A stretch of 64,000 nt of DNA, taken from contig QJNS01000044.1 in NCBI GenBank assembly GCA_004154925.1, forward strand, positions 62,001-126,000. The letters run 5' to 3'. Within the stretch, counting starts at the first letter, position 1, and each line of letters opens with the position of its first letter. This document shows, piece after piece, positions 39,215 to 50,118 of the stretch. Origin of the DNA: Monosporascus cannonballus (taxonomy: Eukaryota > Ascomycota > Sordariomycetes > Xylariales). The position numbers and the translations under genes were made by a program. The notes under the pieces were generated by a model. The model saw only the letters and a program-made list of their open reading frames with translations. It was not told where the DNA came from and ran no database searches.

Positions 39215-39760
39215 TAAAGAAGTTTTACTAGTAACGGCGAAACCACCCAAAATAATAATATCCTAATTTACGAGATTTACGAAAAAAAAAACCTTAATCC
39301 ACCGTATTTTAATTAATAACGTTTATTTTTTTAAGGCTTAAACCTTAATTACAAATTTCGATTTTAATGACGTAAAGTCATTAAAATTATTTAAAGATTA
39401 AAAGGTACAATTAATAAGTTTTGTACCCTGAAATCAATAATACTAATATTAACGACGTATACGAAAAAAACGCGTAAAAGTTTCGGATAAAGACTTTTCG
39501 ACCGTTAACTTCTTTTTTAATTTTTTCGATATTACGATATAGCGATTAATTATAAAAATAAAGCTTTTTATCTCGTTATACGAATAACTTTGACGGATAT
39601 ATTCCTTATAATAAAAAACCTTATCCATTATTTGGTAATTAAGTTACTAAATAAAATAAAAAAAACAAAATATTATATTAAAACTTTCGGATTTAATTAA
39701 ATTAATTACGGCAAATGGTTATACGGATTTGCAAAATTAACGTTTGGACATACCGGAAAA
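39215..39760 (-). pseudogene. Antisense accessory ORF of element A/B
   Basis: The minus-strand frame runs from FSGMSKR near 39757 through FCKS and a second CxxC-like FCFFYF, then IMDKVFYYKEYIRQSYSYNE from 39631 on. It continues with SKKLKKKLTVEKSLSETFTR and FFRIRR, and ends near GGFAVTSKTS at about 39218. It aligns almost residue for residue with the antisense frame of E (41540-42164), including the positions of stops in between. It lies between pol and the 3' LTR and opposes gag-pol. Confidence 0.65.
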
Positions 39761-39833
39761 TATATTAAAAATATATGAAAAAAACTTCCTAAAAAGAAAA
39801 TCTTAAAGATAAGATTTTGGGAAAAAAGAAATC

Positions 39834-40221
39834 GTATTACGATTTAATGAATTACGGCCTTTAAAAACGGTCGTAATGGAAAAAATTAAGAAAATTATAT
39901 AAATCAAGTTACGTAATAAATTATTAACTTATTAATTATAAATTAATAAACCGGATTACTTATTTACTGATAATAAACCAATAAGCCGGATTATTAACTT
40001 ACTAATAATAATTTAATTAAAGAAAAAAGATATATACGTTTATTAAGTCTATAATTTAAATAATTTTGGCTTACAATATAATATCGTTACCTAAGGCACC
40101 TTTAACATTACGAAACATAATACGTTATTATATCCATTGCTTAAATTCTTACGATACTCCTGCTAACATATACCCATCGACTTAAGGTTTAATAGTTGGT
40201 TAAACCCTATAGCTCGTCAAA
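39834..40221 (+). repeat. 3' LTR shared by elements A and B
   Basis: It starts TATTACGATTTAATGAATTACG after a purine-rich tract and ends CTCGTCAAA, followed by the CTGGG target duplication. It has three 35-bp U3 repeats, as in the A 5' LTR. U3 is strongly RIP-mutated, while the last about 90 bases are nearly normal. Confidence 0.85.
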
Positions 40222-40226
40222 CTGGG

Positions 40227-41134
40227 AGAAAAAGGTACCAGGGGTACAGGAAGTAATTTTTGCTAATGCTAATTAGCTTTACTAGGTTTGATATATCCCC
40301 CCAGCTATTAGGAACTAACGGCTGAAGGCCTTATAACACTGAATAACTGCCCAAAAAGGAAATACCGTAATGGTTCAAAGTAAACAGAAACAAAAATAAA
40401 AGGTCGGAAAGGTACGTTATAAAGCATTTTTTACGACGTATCTCCGAAGTTTCTAAATAGGATTTAAACCTATACTTTCAGGTGTTATAACCTAATATTA
40501 TACTATTAGATTATAAAAGCTTTATTGGAAAGTTTCCTCATTAATTTTACCTTTAAGGTCGTTTAAGGATAAAGATGTAAAAACGGTAAAAGAAGAAACG
40601 ATAGGAAGGAAACGGGGGTAATAGCTTTCCGTTGCTGGGTAACGCTAGAAATATATTAATATCTTTTAGACTTTCTTTAATCTCAAAGTAACGTCTTGAA
40701 GCTTTAGCATTTTGACGAATTGTTAATGTTGTTAAGGCTTTAAGGGTTTTGTAAGCCCGTTAGTTATTATGGCGTTAATGGGCGTCTATTTGATCTTTAT
40801 CCCTCTTGCTACATAAATTTCGCGAAGTCAGTAATTTTGTATACTAACGTACTTTAGTTTCGTGATTAGATGTATGGTTTTTTTAGTGATTAGCCGTATT
40901 ATCTGCTTATTGTCCACCTGGATAACTAGGTTTTTTTCCTAGTTTTAGGCTAATAGCCTTAAATAGTCTTAGTATAAAAAAGGTTTCTTTGACAGTTTGT
41001 AATAGAGCTAGCAATTTAAGCTTTGTGCTTGAAATGATATTTATATCCTGTTTATTAGCTTTTTATACGATAGGGCTACCGAAAAATAACAATACGAACC
41101 CTTGGGAGCTTTTCGGTTAGGATTATCCGCGACA
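40227..41134. other. Former continuation of the GC island
   Basis: Moderately AT-rich, only weakly RIP-like sequence that would follow 14889 if the A/B nest were removed. I see no protein-coding frame. A tRNA-like remnant is at 40450-40520. Element E begins at 41135. Confidence 0.5.
40450..40520 (-). tRNA. tRNA-like remnant (pseudo-tRNA)
   Basis: On the minus strand a T-arm-like hairpin is perfect: ATAGG, a 7-base loop TTTAAAT, then CCTAT. The loop equals the usual TTCGAAT with one C-to-T and one G-to-A change. Before it come a CTAA/TTAG pair fitting a D stem and an AGGT/ACCT pair fitting an anticodon stem. The anticodon loop has the wrong size and the acceptor stem pairs imperfectly. A decayed tRNA gene or a tRNA-derived short repeat are both possible. 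Confidence 0.35.
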
Positions 41135-41522
41135 TATGACGGCTAGAGGGTTTAACCAACTATTAAACCTTAATGGTACGGGTTTATTTTGGCAGAAACA
41201 TCGTGGGAAACTAAGTAATAAATATAATAACGTATTACGTCTTGTAATAGCAAAAATTCCTTAAATAATGAAATATTATTACAAGCTATTAGTATCTTGA
41301 ATTATGGAAATAATAAATGTATATATCTGGATCCGGCTTATTAGCTTATTACTAGTTAATTAGTAATCCGGCTTATTGGCTTATTATTAATAAGTCAATA
41401 ATCCGGCTTACTGGCTTATCACTAATAAGTTAATGATCCGTTACGTAACCTGCCTTACTGCGCATTTATGGTCGCGTCGTGGTAGACCGTTTTTGGAAAC
41501 TGTAACCCATTGGGCCATAATA
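41135..41522 (-). repeat. 3' LTR of element E, A-type U3
   Basis: In plus reading it begins TATGACGGCTAGAGGGTTTA. U3 has three copies of the A-type 35-bp repeat, mutated (CCGGCTTATTAGCTTATTAC and similar). The length of 388 bp equals the A outer LTR. A purine-rich tract, in element direction, precedes it at about 41523-41535. Confidence 0.85.
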
Positions 41523-41539
41523 CGATCTTTTCTCTTTAT

Positions 41540-42164
41540 AAACTTTGCTTTTAAAATTTCTATTTTTCTAGTAAATATTCCGTATTTATTTAATATATTT
41601 TCCGGTATAATTAAATGTAGTTTCTGTAAATCCGAACAACGATTGGCTTTAGTTAATTTAATTAGCCTTAAAAGTTTTAACGCGATCCTTTATTTTTTTT
41701 ATTCCGCCTAGCAGCTTAATTAACAAATAATGGACCGGGTTTTTCGTTATAAGGAATATGTTCGTTAAGGCCGTTCATATAACGGGATAAAAGTCACTGT
41801 TTCTATAATTAATTATTATATTGCGAAATCGAAAAAATTAAAAAAAAAACTGGAAGCCGAAAAATTCTTAGCCGAAACTTTTGCGCGTTTTTTTCGCATA
41901 CGTCGTTAACGTTATTATTATTAATCTCAAGGTGCGAAATTTATTAATCGTGCTTTTTAGTCCTTAGACGATTTTAACGACCTTGCCTATGTGGAGTCAA
42001 AATTTATGACTAAGATATAGGTTTTGGGTAGCGTGGATGTTATTAATTGGAGTGCGGTGGACCAAAGGTTTTTTCCCTTGAATCTTATAGATTAGAATGC
42101 TATTATTTCGGGTCGTTTTGTCGTTACTAGTGAAAGTTTTTCAGTAAACGCTGGATGTCGATAA
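41540..42164 (+). pseudogene. Antisense accessory ORF of element E
   Basis: A plus-strand frame, opposite to E's gag-pol, is open up to 41711 and then interrupted by only a few TAA/TAG. Readable pieces in order are FSGIIKCSFCKSEQRLALVN, LYFFYSA, IMDRVFRYKEYVR, SKKLKKKLEAEKFLAETFAR with FFRIRR, SQGAKFINRAF, SLDDFNDLAYVESKFMTKI, NAIISGRFVVTSESFSVNAG. CSFC is an intact CxxC, and YFFY fits a second CxxC changed to Tyr. This is the best preserved copy of the family in the window. It ends at a TAA (42162-42164) that overlaps the chromodomain end of pol on the other strand. Confidence 0.7.
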
Positions 42165-45100
42165 GATTCTTGGCGGGTTCCTAAATGTTTTTGGAATTTA
42201 GGTGCTTTTTCCATTTGATTAAGTATTAAATAAATCCGTTTTTTTCCTCTATATTGAATTTTTTTTATTTTGGATGTTTATTTGTTTTTTACTTTTATAT
42301 TGTTTTGTGCTTCATGTATTTTGATTATATCTGTTATTAATTCAAATAAGAAAACGTTAAAAACTAAATAAAATTTAACTTTTAATAAAAGTTCTGGTTA
42401 ATAATTATTTTTAGAGACTTTTTAAGGATTTTATATAGACCGATATATTTGAGATCGAGTGTTTTATTGTGTCGTATTGTTTAAATATTTTTTGTAGCTA
42501 AAAAATTATTTTCCTTTTTTCGAAAATTAATATCTTTAACTTTTTCTAGTTATAATATTTATTTATTTAATTTTGCACAAATTTTAAACCTGGGTTTACT
42601 TTTTAGTATGACTATTATAATTATTTAACGTCAAGATTATTTTACTATTAATTAAACCGTTATTACGTACTTTTTTTGATAAAATTTTGGAATAAAACCA
42701 ATATTCGTATTTGTAAATATTATTTAATATTTTCATAATGATTGGTATTATAAACAAGTTATCATATTGATAATTTCTCAAATTATTTATTTTTTTCGTA
42801 ATTAATATAATGTTCAAAATAAATTTTCAAAATTTGGTTCGTTCGTTTTATTCATTTATTTAAATTTTAAAAAGAGTAAATAATTTGTGATTTAAGCCGA
42901 TTTATGTAATAAGGCCTTGCCAAAACCGAAATGCAAATATTAATTTTTTATCCGAAATAATCTCCATAAGTAATCCGTAAATATTAAAAATATATTTACA
43001 CAAAATATACGGTATTTTTTTTAGCCTTTATATATTTATAATTTAATAAAATATACGAAGCTTTGGTAAATCGATCGACAATTACAAAAATGCTATCGTA
43101 ATATAATTCTGTAATTAAATCTTGTTAATATAAGAAGTTTTATAATAAAATCGAATATAACTAAATATTATAATTATTTTACGATTAGTAATAGCTGTAA
43201 CGTTCGGTATAGCTTATATCGTCGAACCTTTGTTCTGGCGCAAATATTGCATTACTATATAATTTTCTGTACTGCTAATTTATTTTAAGAAGATAATATG
43301 TACGTTAAAGCCGTTTTAAGGTTTTATAGATCCCTGGATATTTATGTAGCTAATATTTATATATTTTTCGTACTAAACCCTTTTGAGATTTTTCTGAAAT
43401 TTATATCTTATCTATTTTTGGTTTTATAAAGAATTATCGTTATATTGCTGGATTCTTTAATAGATATTAAAAGGCGCTTCCCGAATTATCGCAATTTGTT
43501 ATGGGCGTAAATATTTCTTTATGGTAATATCGAAAATTATGTAATTATTTTTGACAAATTCTTTCTTCGAAATTTAGTCGTTTACTTAAAATATCGGCTT
43601 TGCCTTTTTCTGAACTTTTTTTGTAAATATTCACGAAGTCGAAATTCGCCAATTTTTCCGCGTGACGAAATTATCATTTTATAAGTACTTTAGCCGTAAT
43701 AAAACAAGTAAAGTTTTGATAATACGTATAAATTTTGACCTAATATAGGCTTCCTTTTAGAAAATATTTAAACTTTCGGAAAGCTATAATAATAGCCATA
43801 AATCCCTTATTTAGAATACCGCAATTAAATTTATCTTCTTTTAATTTATATAAGAAAAATACAATAAGGCGTAATTTGCCTTAATTATTTCGTTATCTGA
43901 CTATTACGCGTAACGCGTAATCTGAAATATCGGTTTTTGATTTAACAAAACGTATTAAATCATATATAATTAATTCTAGCTCGCTAATAATTACATTCTT
44001 AATATCTTAAACGCTTTTTTAGACGTTTATTTAAATTCTTTTTTTGTAGAATAAATTAAAGATATAATTATTCAGCTAAAGTTTTGAATAAACTTTCTAT
44101 AATAATTTCAAATTCATAAAATGCCCATATCTTTTTAACCGTACTTAATATTTGTTATCTTATAATTGCAACACTTTTTTTAAGGTTTATCTTAATATAT
44201 TCTGGAATAATAATATATTTTAAATATTCCATTTTTTATACGTAAAACTAAGTTCTTTATGCATTAATATATAATTTTACATTTTATAAAACTTTAGAAA
44301 ATTTATGAACGTATTTTATATATACTTTTTTCGTTTTTGAAAATAATAAAATGTCGTTAAGGTAACATATAACGAAAATATCGAGATACTTGTATAGTAT
44401 ATAATTAACTATTCGTTAAAAGGTTACTGGTACATTCTGAAGTTTTATTAATATCACTAAATATTTAAATAATTGGTATTCCTTCTTAAAGATTATTTTC
44501 TATTCGTATTTATTTAATTTTAATAAGGTTATTTCCATTTTAAAAATAGAATAATATATATTATTAAGTTCCGTAAAACTGGGTTTTTAATTTTATAGTT
44601 AAATGTAATAATATTCGGTTTTTAATTATAATATCGTTTAATTATCGATAATTAATCAGAAATTGAAACTTTCCGTTTTTTTAATACGAAAAATATTAGT
44701 TATTCTGCTAATAATTTCGAAGGTCGAATTTATCCATTTTGTAATCGATTTTTTAGGTATTCTTTAAGAATACGTAATTCTTTTCCGTTAAAATTATAAA
44801 TAAGGTAAAACTTTGTCGAAAAGCCTTTTTTAAAAATTATTTTATAATCTTATTCGCTATATTCTGGTAATTTTATATCGAACTCCTTTTTAAAAAGCTA
44901 TTAATATCGGTAATATTATAATAACATATTAATTAAATCTTTTAACCTTTGGGGTTACTGCTTTAAATCGTCGTTTAATTGCTTTATATTTGCGTTAATG
45001 GTAATAATGATACGTCGTACTTTTTTTAATGCCTATTTTTTTCTTATATTTTATCCGTTTGGGTAAGAAGGCTTTTATCGTATCCTTATACCTATATTCG

Positions 45101-46490
45101 TCTTGATTTTCGATTAAATATTAAAATTTTAATTTGTTTTGTCCGCTAATAAGATATAAAATCAATTTTACCTAACTAATTCTTTTATTAATTAAAATTC
45201 CGCATTAACATATGTATAATAATCTTATAATCATATTTTAATTCCCAAATAAAATGATATCGAAATTAACTGTTTAATATCATTTTTAAATAAAAATCTC
45301 GAAATAATTAATTTCGCGTATAATGTTTCTATTATCGTAAGCAAATTCCTAACTTTCGGTATTAGTTGCTATATAAGGTTCTAACTTATATTTCTATAAT
45401 AATTTAAGCTTATTAATTATATTTAGTGCAACATAATATCTGCCTAAAATTTCGCAATTTACTATTGCGATATACCAAAACGTTTCAATTCGTATATTTA
45501 AAATAATAAAATCATTAACAGCTTTTATCGTCGCGTTTAAAGCCCTTTTTTGGCATTCTCTTTAATTTCTTTAAGTTTCGTTATTTTGCAAGTTTTTTAC
45601 AAGTAACCTTTTTCTTTTAACCCCTTTTCGAATTTGTTAAATTTTATTTATATTTCTGTATTTAACGAGTTAAATTATTATATTTATCGCTATTATCGGG
45701 GTATTATTTCTTCGAATTATATTAGTTATTTTTAATTGTGCTACAATTTCTTTTTTTACTAAGTAAATTATTTTCTTATATTTTCGATTACATCCCATTA
45801 TACGTCATATTAGTTATCGTTTCACAACTCGCTTATGAATTAACCTATTTTTTCCTTAATAAACTTTTTTTATAAAAGTCTATAGTAATATTTTGGCAGT
45901 ATTCTTTTATTATATATTAGAGTAACTGCTTTTCCGTTTAATAATTACACTATTAATAATAACAAAAAGGATTTTCCTCCGGCCATTGCTTTTTTTCAGG
46001 CCAACGTTTTATTTCGGTCTGTTATTAAATATCTCCCGGGGCTATAAATCAAAAATATCAATATTATTATTTATTTTATTTATTATTTCCGGTTCGGTTT
46101 AGGAAATCGAATCTTTTATAATATATAAGGGTAATTCTTTCGTAAATATGGTATTTCTATCTCTCGTAATCGAGATATTCTCGTCGTCGACAATATATGG
46201 CATATATTTGGCCGTATTCATTAAGTATTCCGGGACAAACCTTTTTGTCCAATCCTAATATTCGCATAACTATCCTTATAATATTTCTTATTATGCTTAC
46301 GATACTTATTAAGCTAGCTTTCTGACTTCTCGAATTTTTTATCGAATCTTTTATCGTAATAGCCTTATTAAGTTTTTTGCTATAAGGGGCCTAATATGTA
46401 TTTAAGCTAAATCATGTTAATAAATTTACTTCCGTTTCTTTAATTTTTTCTGTATTATCCCTTAGGTACAGATTTCTAATTATCTTAACG
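42130..46490 (-). pseudogene. Element E pol: RT, integrase, chromodomain (RIP-inactivated)
   Basis: The RT active site at about 44337-44385 reads FVICYLNDILLFS, the YLDD motif with one Asp changed to Asn. The integrase core at about 43062-43115 reads YYDSIFVIVDRFTKA, intact in its catalytic Asp. The chromodomain at about 42175-42280 keeps YLIKWKKH and LLKNF. Many stops exist, but this copy retains more native motifs than B. Confidence 0.78.
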
Positions 46491-47578
46491 GGTTTTTTAA
46501 GTATCTTGTATTATGTTATCTTATACCCTATTTTGTTATAATCAAAGCATTTAATTTAATTCAAGTCCTTTTTATAAAAAGCCTTTAATTCTATCAGTCC
46601 GGGTTCCGTACCGTAAGAAATACTACCGCGTAGATAAACGCTATTATTAGTCGTATATCTGGGCTTATTGTTATTTTTTCCTTTAATACTTTTTATACGC
46701 TAGATATATTGTCGGTCGTCGATCTTAATTATTATAACGATATAATCCGACAAATAATTAGGCCGATTAAATTTAAAAAGCTTTTCTTATATATTTTTTA
46801 AGTCATCGAAAAACTTAGTTATTAATATTTTTCATTCTTAATATAGCTTAAAAGTTAATTAAATTAATGTATTGCAGTAATTAAATATTAATCCTTTTAA
46901 TCGTAATTAATAAATCTGCATTTCGGCCTTTATTTTTTCGTTTATTACGTCGAAGACTTTCATTAATATTTATATAAATTATCCGTAATCGTTATATATT
47001 TACATAATTTCCCGAATTTTTTAACCGGCAAAATAATATATTTTTTATAACAGGCTTAAACCAAATAATTATGCTTACAGTAAATCGTTTAATTATAAAT
47101 TTAATTCGTATAATAAATGTAATAAATCAAATAGGAAAATACCTATAATATACTTAGTGTTAAATTAAAATTAATTATAAGTTAATTAAGATTTTGTTAA
47201 AAAATTTTAATTTGGGAAATTTAAGGATTGTTTCTGGTTCTTTGGTAAAATTCAGCTAAATAACTTAGTTCGTTCGAAAAAAACCTTTTAATTTCGGGAA
47301 CTTTTTTTCTTAAATCTTTTATAGACGGCTTAAAAGAACGTTATAAAGTTATTATTATCTTTTTTAAGCTAAATGATACGTTCGTTTATAACGTCTAGGC
47401 GTCGAAAACCTTTTTAGCGAGAAAAACGAAACTTTTCCTTTTCCTCCTCGGATTTTATTCCAATATCCGAGTTATCAGGGATCTGGTATATGGGCTATTC
47501 GGGCTGCTTGCTAGTAAACATAGTGTCGACGATATTGCCCAGAATTTGACGGTACTACTGAATAAAAAGCTTATAACA
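46491..47578 (-). pseudogene. Element E gag (RIP-inactivated)
   Basis: The zinc knuckle at about 46503-46553 reads CFDYNKIGYKIT. The minus-strand start near the LTR reads MFTSKQPE, then a stop and PIYQIPDNSDIG, the same Gag N-terminus as in element F (50560). Between them the frame is broken by TAA/TAG. Confidence 0.65.
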
Positions 47579-47952
47579 TATAACGGCTCCAAGGTTTAAC
47601 CAATTATTAAACTTAAATCGTACGGGTTAATATTAACAGAAATATCGTAAGAAACTAAGTAAAAAATAATATATTACGTTTCGTAATACCAAAAGTACCT
47701 TAGGTAACGAATTTTTATTATAAGGTGGTGCTATCTAGATTATGGAAGTAATAAGCGTATATATATATTGGTTTTGGTATTACTGCTTAGCTCTGCTTAA
47801 TTATGCTCAGCGAGGTCTTGCTGAGCAGTTGCTCAGTGCTGATCATTCGTGCTTAGCAGATCTTTGCTGAGCACTCGTCACGTGACCTGGAAGGTGGTCC
47901 GTGTCCTCCTCGTTGTCCATTTTCTGAGGCCGGAGCCTGTCAGGTCGTAACA
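47579..47952 (-). repeat. 5' LTR of element E, TGCTGAGCA-type U3
   Basis: 374 bp. In element direction it starts TGTTACGACCTGACAGGC, and U3 carries a GC-normal module with repeated TGCTCAGCA/TGCTGAGCA words (about 47795-47880), absent from the partner LTR at 41135. R-U5 matches the group. U3 is hardly RIP-mutated. Confidence 0.85.
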
Positions 47953-49740
47953 TATAAAATCTTCGGTATAAATCGAATATGCGCGTTTTAATACGAAAAA
48001 ATAGGATACGTCGAAAGGTTAAAACCGATAGAAAAAGTAAGCAGGTATACCAAATATATTAATATCGTTAATTTAGTGATATTTTTCGATTTCGATCGCA
48101 TAATAATTTTGGTAGCCGTTAAAGATAAGAAAACGTTTCGAACTTTTAATACGCGATTTAATATATATAACGAAAAGCTTAATTTACTTTAGATTTAGAT
48201 TATTTATCATTTAGCCGTTTTCGCTTATCGTAAATTTCCAATTACATAAAGGTGGGCTATTAGCGAACTAGGAAAAAAGGTAGTGCGTCTTAATAAGAAT
48301 GATAAATAAAGATAAGGGCCAACTTTCAAAGTTAACAGTTTTGATTACTGTAAATTATTTCTGATTTTTTTATTAAGCTTATATAAATTTTCCGCGCTTT
48401 TTAATTTTTATAATAACTATATCTGTTATTATAAAAAGCCTTATTAAAAATTCTATTTCGTCGAAGTTGTAAATATCATTTTCTGCGATATTGTATTTGA
48501 TAAAATATAGCCTGAATAAAAATAAACCATTTACCAAATTTATTTACACTTTGCATAAAATCTCTTAGTAATTTATTTTTCGATTTAAAGACGTTTTAAG
48601 TTTTTTTTGCCGTTTAACAAAGTTCGACGCCGAGTTAATTCGAACGCGTATCGCAATATGCTAAGCAGCAGCAAATTCGCTATAATTTTAACATGCTAAA
48701 AACTGATAAGAAATATTCGCGTATTTAAATTAAGAATCCGTTCGATAATCGATTTTTCTTTCGTCGGCGTTAATTTTCGCAAACGGGAAATAATATCGGC
48801 TCGGAAAAATTTGCAGTTATATTTGTTTTTCATAGTAGATGTAACAACGTTATAAAAAAATAAAACTTGTTATAATTAAATTTTAAGTTTGGCTTTTTAA
48901 CCTGAATAGCTAAGTTTATTCCAGTTTCTATTGTAAGACGTTTCGTAACATTAGTATTAAGAAATGGATCTTGAAAGTTAAAAGGTTAAAAAGTTAGAAA
49001 GATTGGCCGACGAGCTTGTATGGCCGACGAGCTTGTGTAGTATGTTATATTAATTAATTTATTATTATTATGATTTTCTTTGCTTCAGAACTATTTTTCT
49101 AGACCTGGAATTCATTTATTTTATCAATAGCTTTTAAATCATTTATACTCTATTCTTTTATTGCGTAATTTAATACAGTTATAATATTTTGCTTAACTTT
49201 AACCTTTTTTATAAGTAATACTCAATTTTATAAATTTTAATACTGTATTATATGAAGTAACGTACTACACCACCGAATTACGGACAGTACCTAATTGCAC
49301 GGTTTTGGATACCGTATAACAATTAATCTAAACAATTTAGCTATAATGCATTAAATCAATTCAATTAATCAAACTTTCTTTCGCTAAACGCATGTACAGT
49401 TTTTTTTCATAAATACGCGAATTATATCCGGATTTGTCGTAAATGTTATATTTTCGTTGTTTGTTTAACCGTTTTAAAAGGATTATCCTGAACTGCTATT
49501 AGCTGTACTTTTTATTACCAGCTTTTATTTAGATTAAAAAAGCTTATCCCGTTTATAGAATAAATATATTTCCATTGAAAAACCGTTTATATTTAGTATT
49601 TTGACGTTGACCCAAAATATATTTCGTTTTATATAATTAAGCCACTTTTCTTAAAAACAAGATTTGGTATAAATGTAAGAGGTTTTTTTTGCTTAAAAAA
49701 ACTCCTGGTTTAATTATTTTTTATTACAAAACTCTCTTTA
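47953..49740 (+). repeat. Unidentified coding-like repeat J, copy 1, and AT-rich spacer
   Basis: About 47980-48300 aligns with 50020-50113 joined to 57080-57230, for example around TACGTCGAAA and ATAATAATTTT. The plus-strand frames are coding-like with RIP stops (INIVNLVIFFDFDRIIILVA and AISELGKKVVRLNKN), but I cannot name the family. A piece at 48590-48790 keeps many CpG and may be a transposase or gag remnant. From about 49050 to 49740 I see nothing assignable. Confidence 0.4.
49004..49037 (+). repeat. 17-bp tandem repeat, unmutated
   Basis: TGGCCGACGAGCTTGTA occurs twice head-to-tail with one difference in the last base. It is GC-rich in AT-rich DNA and at the right edge of repeat J copy 1, so it could mark the end of a mobile element. 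Confidence 0.6.
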
Positions 49741-49749
49741 TTTATTTAT

Positions 49750-50113
49750 GTAAATAACATATTTATCTTAGTAATTTACGAATAGGAAAATAGGGAAATT
49801 AATAGAAGTAAACGAAAAAACGATCGATATAAATATAATTAAAACGTTTAATTCGAAAAAGATATTAATAAAATCCAATTAACTAAATCGAACTTTTACG
49901 AATCCGGATTAAATATTACCGAATATTATAGCAACTTTAAACGCGTTATAAAAACCTGTTAAGATTCTGTTTTTACGATATAAATATAATAACGTGATAT
50001 TAAATTTTCCATATACAGCAAATAAGCGTCCTTTAAAGCAGAAAAACAGAGTACGTCGAAATATTAAACTCGATAAAAATCTCCGGGCTTAAAAATGTAA
50101 TAATGCCGTTATT
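49750..50113 (+). repeat. Repeat J, copy 2, left part (split by element F)
   Basis: The coding-like frame includes ITEYYSNFKRVIKTC and STSKY. It continues at 57085 after the F insertion, the CGCGC duplication marking the junction. Similarity to 47980-48200 indicates a dispersed element older than F. Confidence 0.45.
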
Positions 50114-50118
50114 CGCGC

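Larger units (their letters stand above)
34726..39260 (+). pseudogene. Element B pol, remainder (with internal duplication)
   Basis: The frame resumes after D and follows the pol line of C: protease region near 34730-34920, RT, RNase H, then integrase and chromodomain before 39260. A 1.24-kb direct duplication spans RT and RNase H. The RT active site appears twice (about 35725-35775 and 36970-37020) as ICYFNNIFIFSE and close to it, both Asp codons changed to Asn. AT content is extreme. Confidence 0.75.
14890..40221 (+). mobile_element. Nested retrotransposon cluster A/B with C and D inside
   Basis: The outer boundaries are LTRs of 387 bp (14890-15276) and 388 bp (39834-40221), flanked by CTGGG on both sides. 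Inside are a partial gag-RT (15277-18371), a third LTR (18372-18698), and one further gag-pol. That gag-pol is interrupted by complete elements C (20592-27348) and D (27427-34725). Taking out C, D and a 1.24-kb internal duplication leaves an internal region of about 5.8 kb, normal for a Ty3/gypsy chromovirus. The simplest history is insertion of B into A, loss of A's remainder by recombination between the two right-hand LTRs, then insertion of C and D into B. Confidence 0.85.
41135..47952 (-). mobile_element. Chromovirus E, minus orientation, with unlike LTRs
   Basis: Gag-pol runs from right to left, with LTRs at 47579-47952 and 41135-41522. The interior is complete and of the same family as A and C. 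The two LTRs share R-U5, but their U3 parts are unrelated, and the flanking five bases (CGACA at left, TATAA at right) do not match. It is therefore a recombinant, or two abutting partial elements, rather than a simple insertion. Confidence 0.75.
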
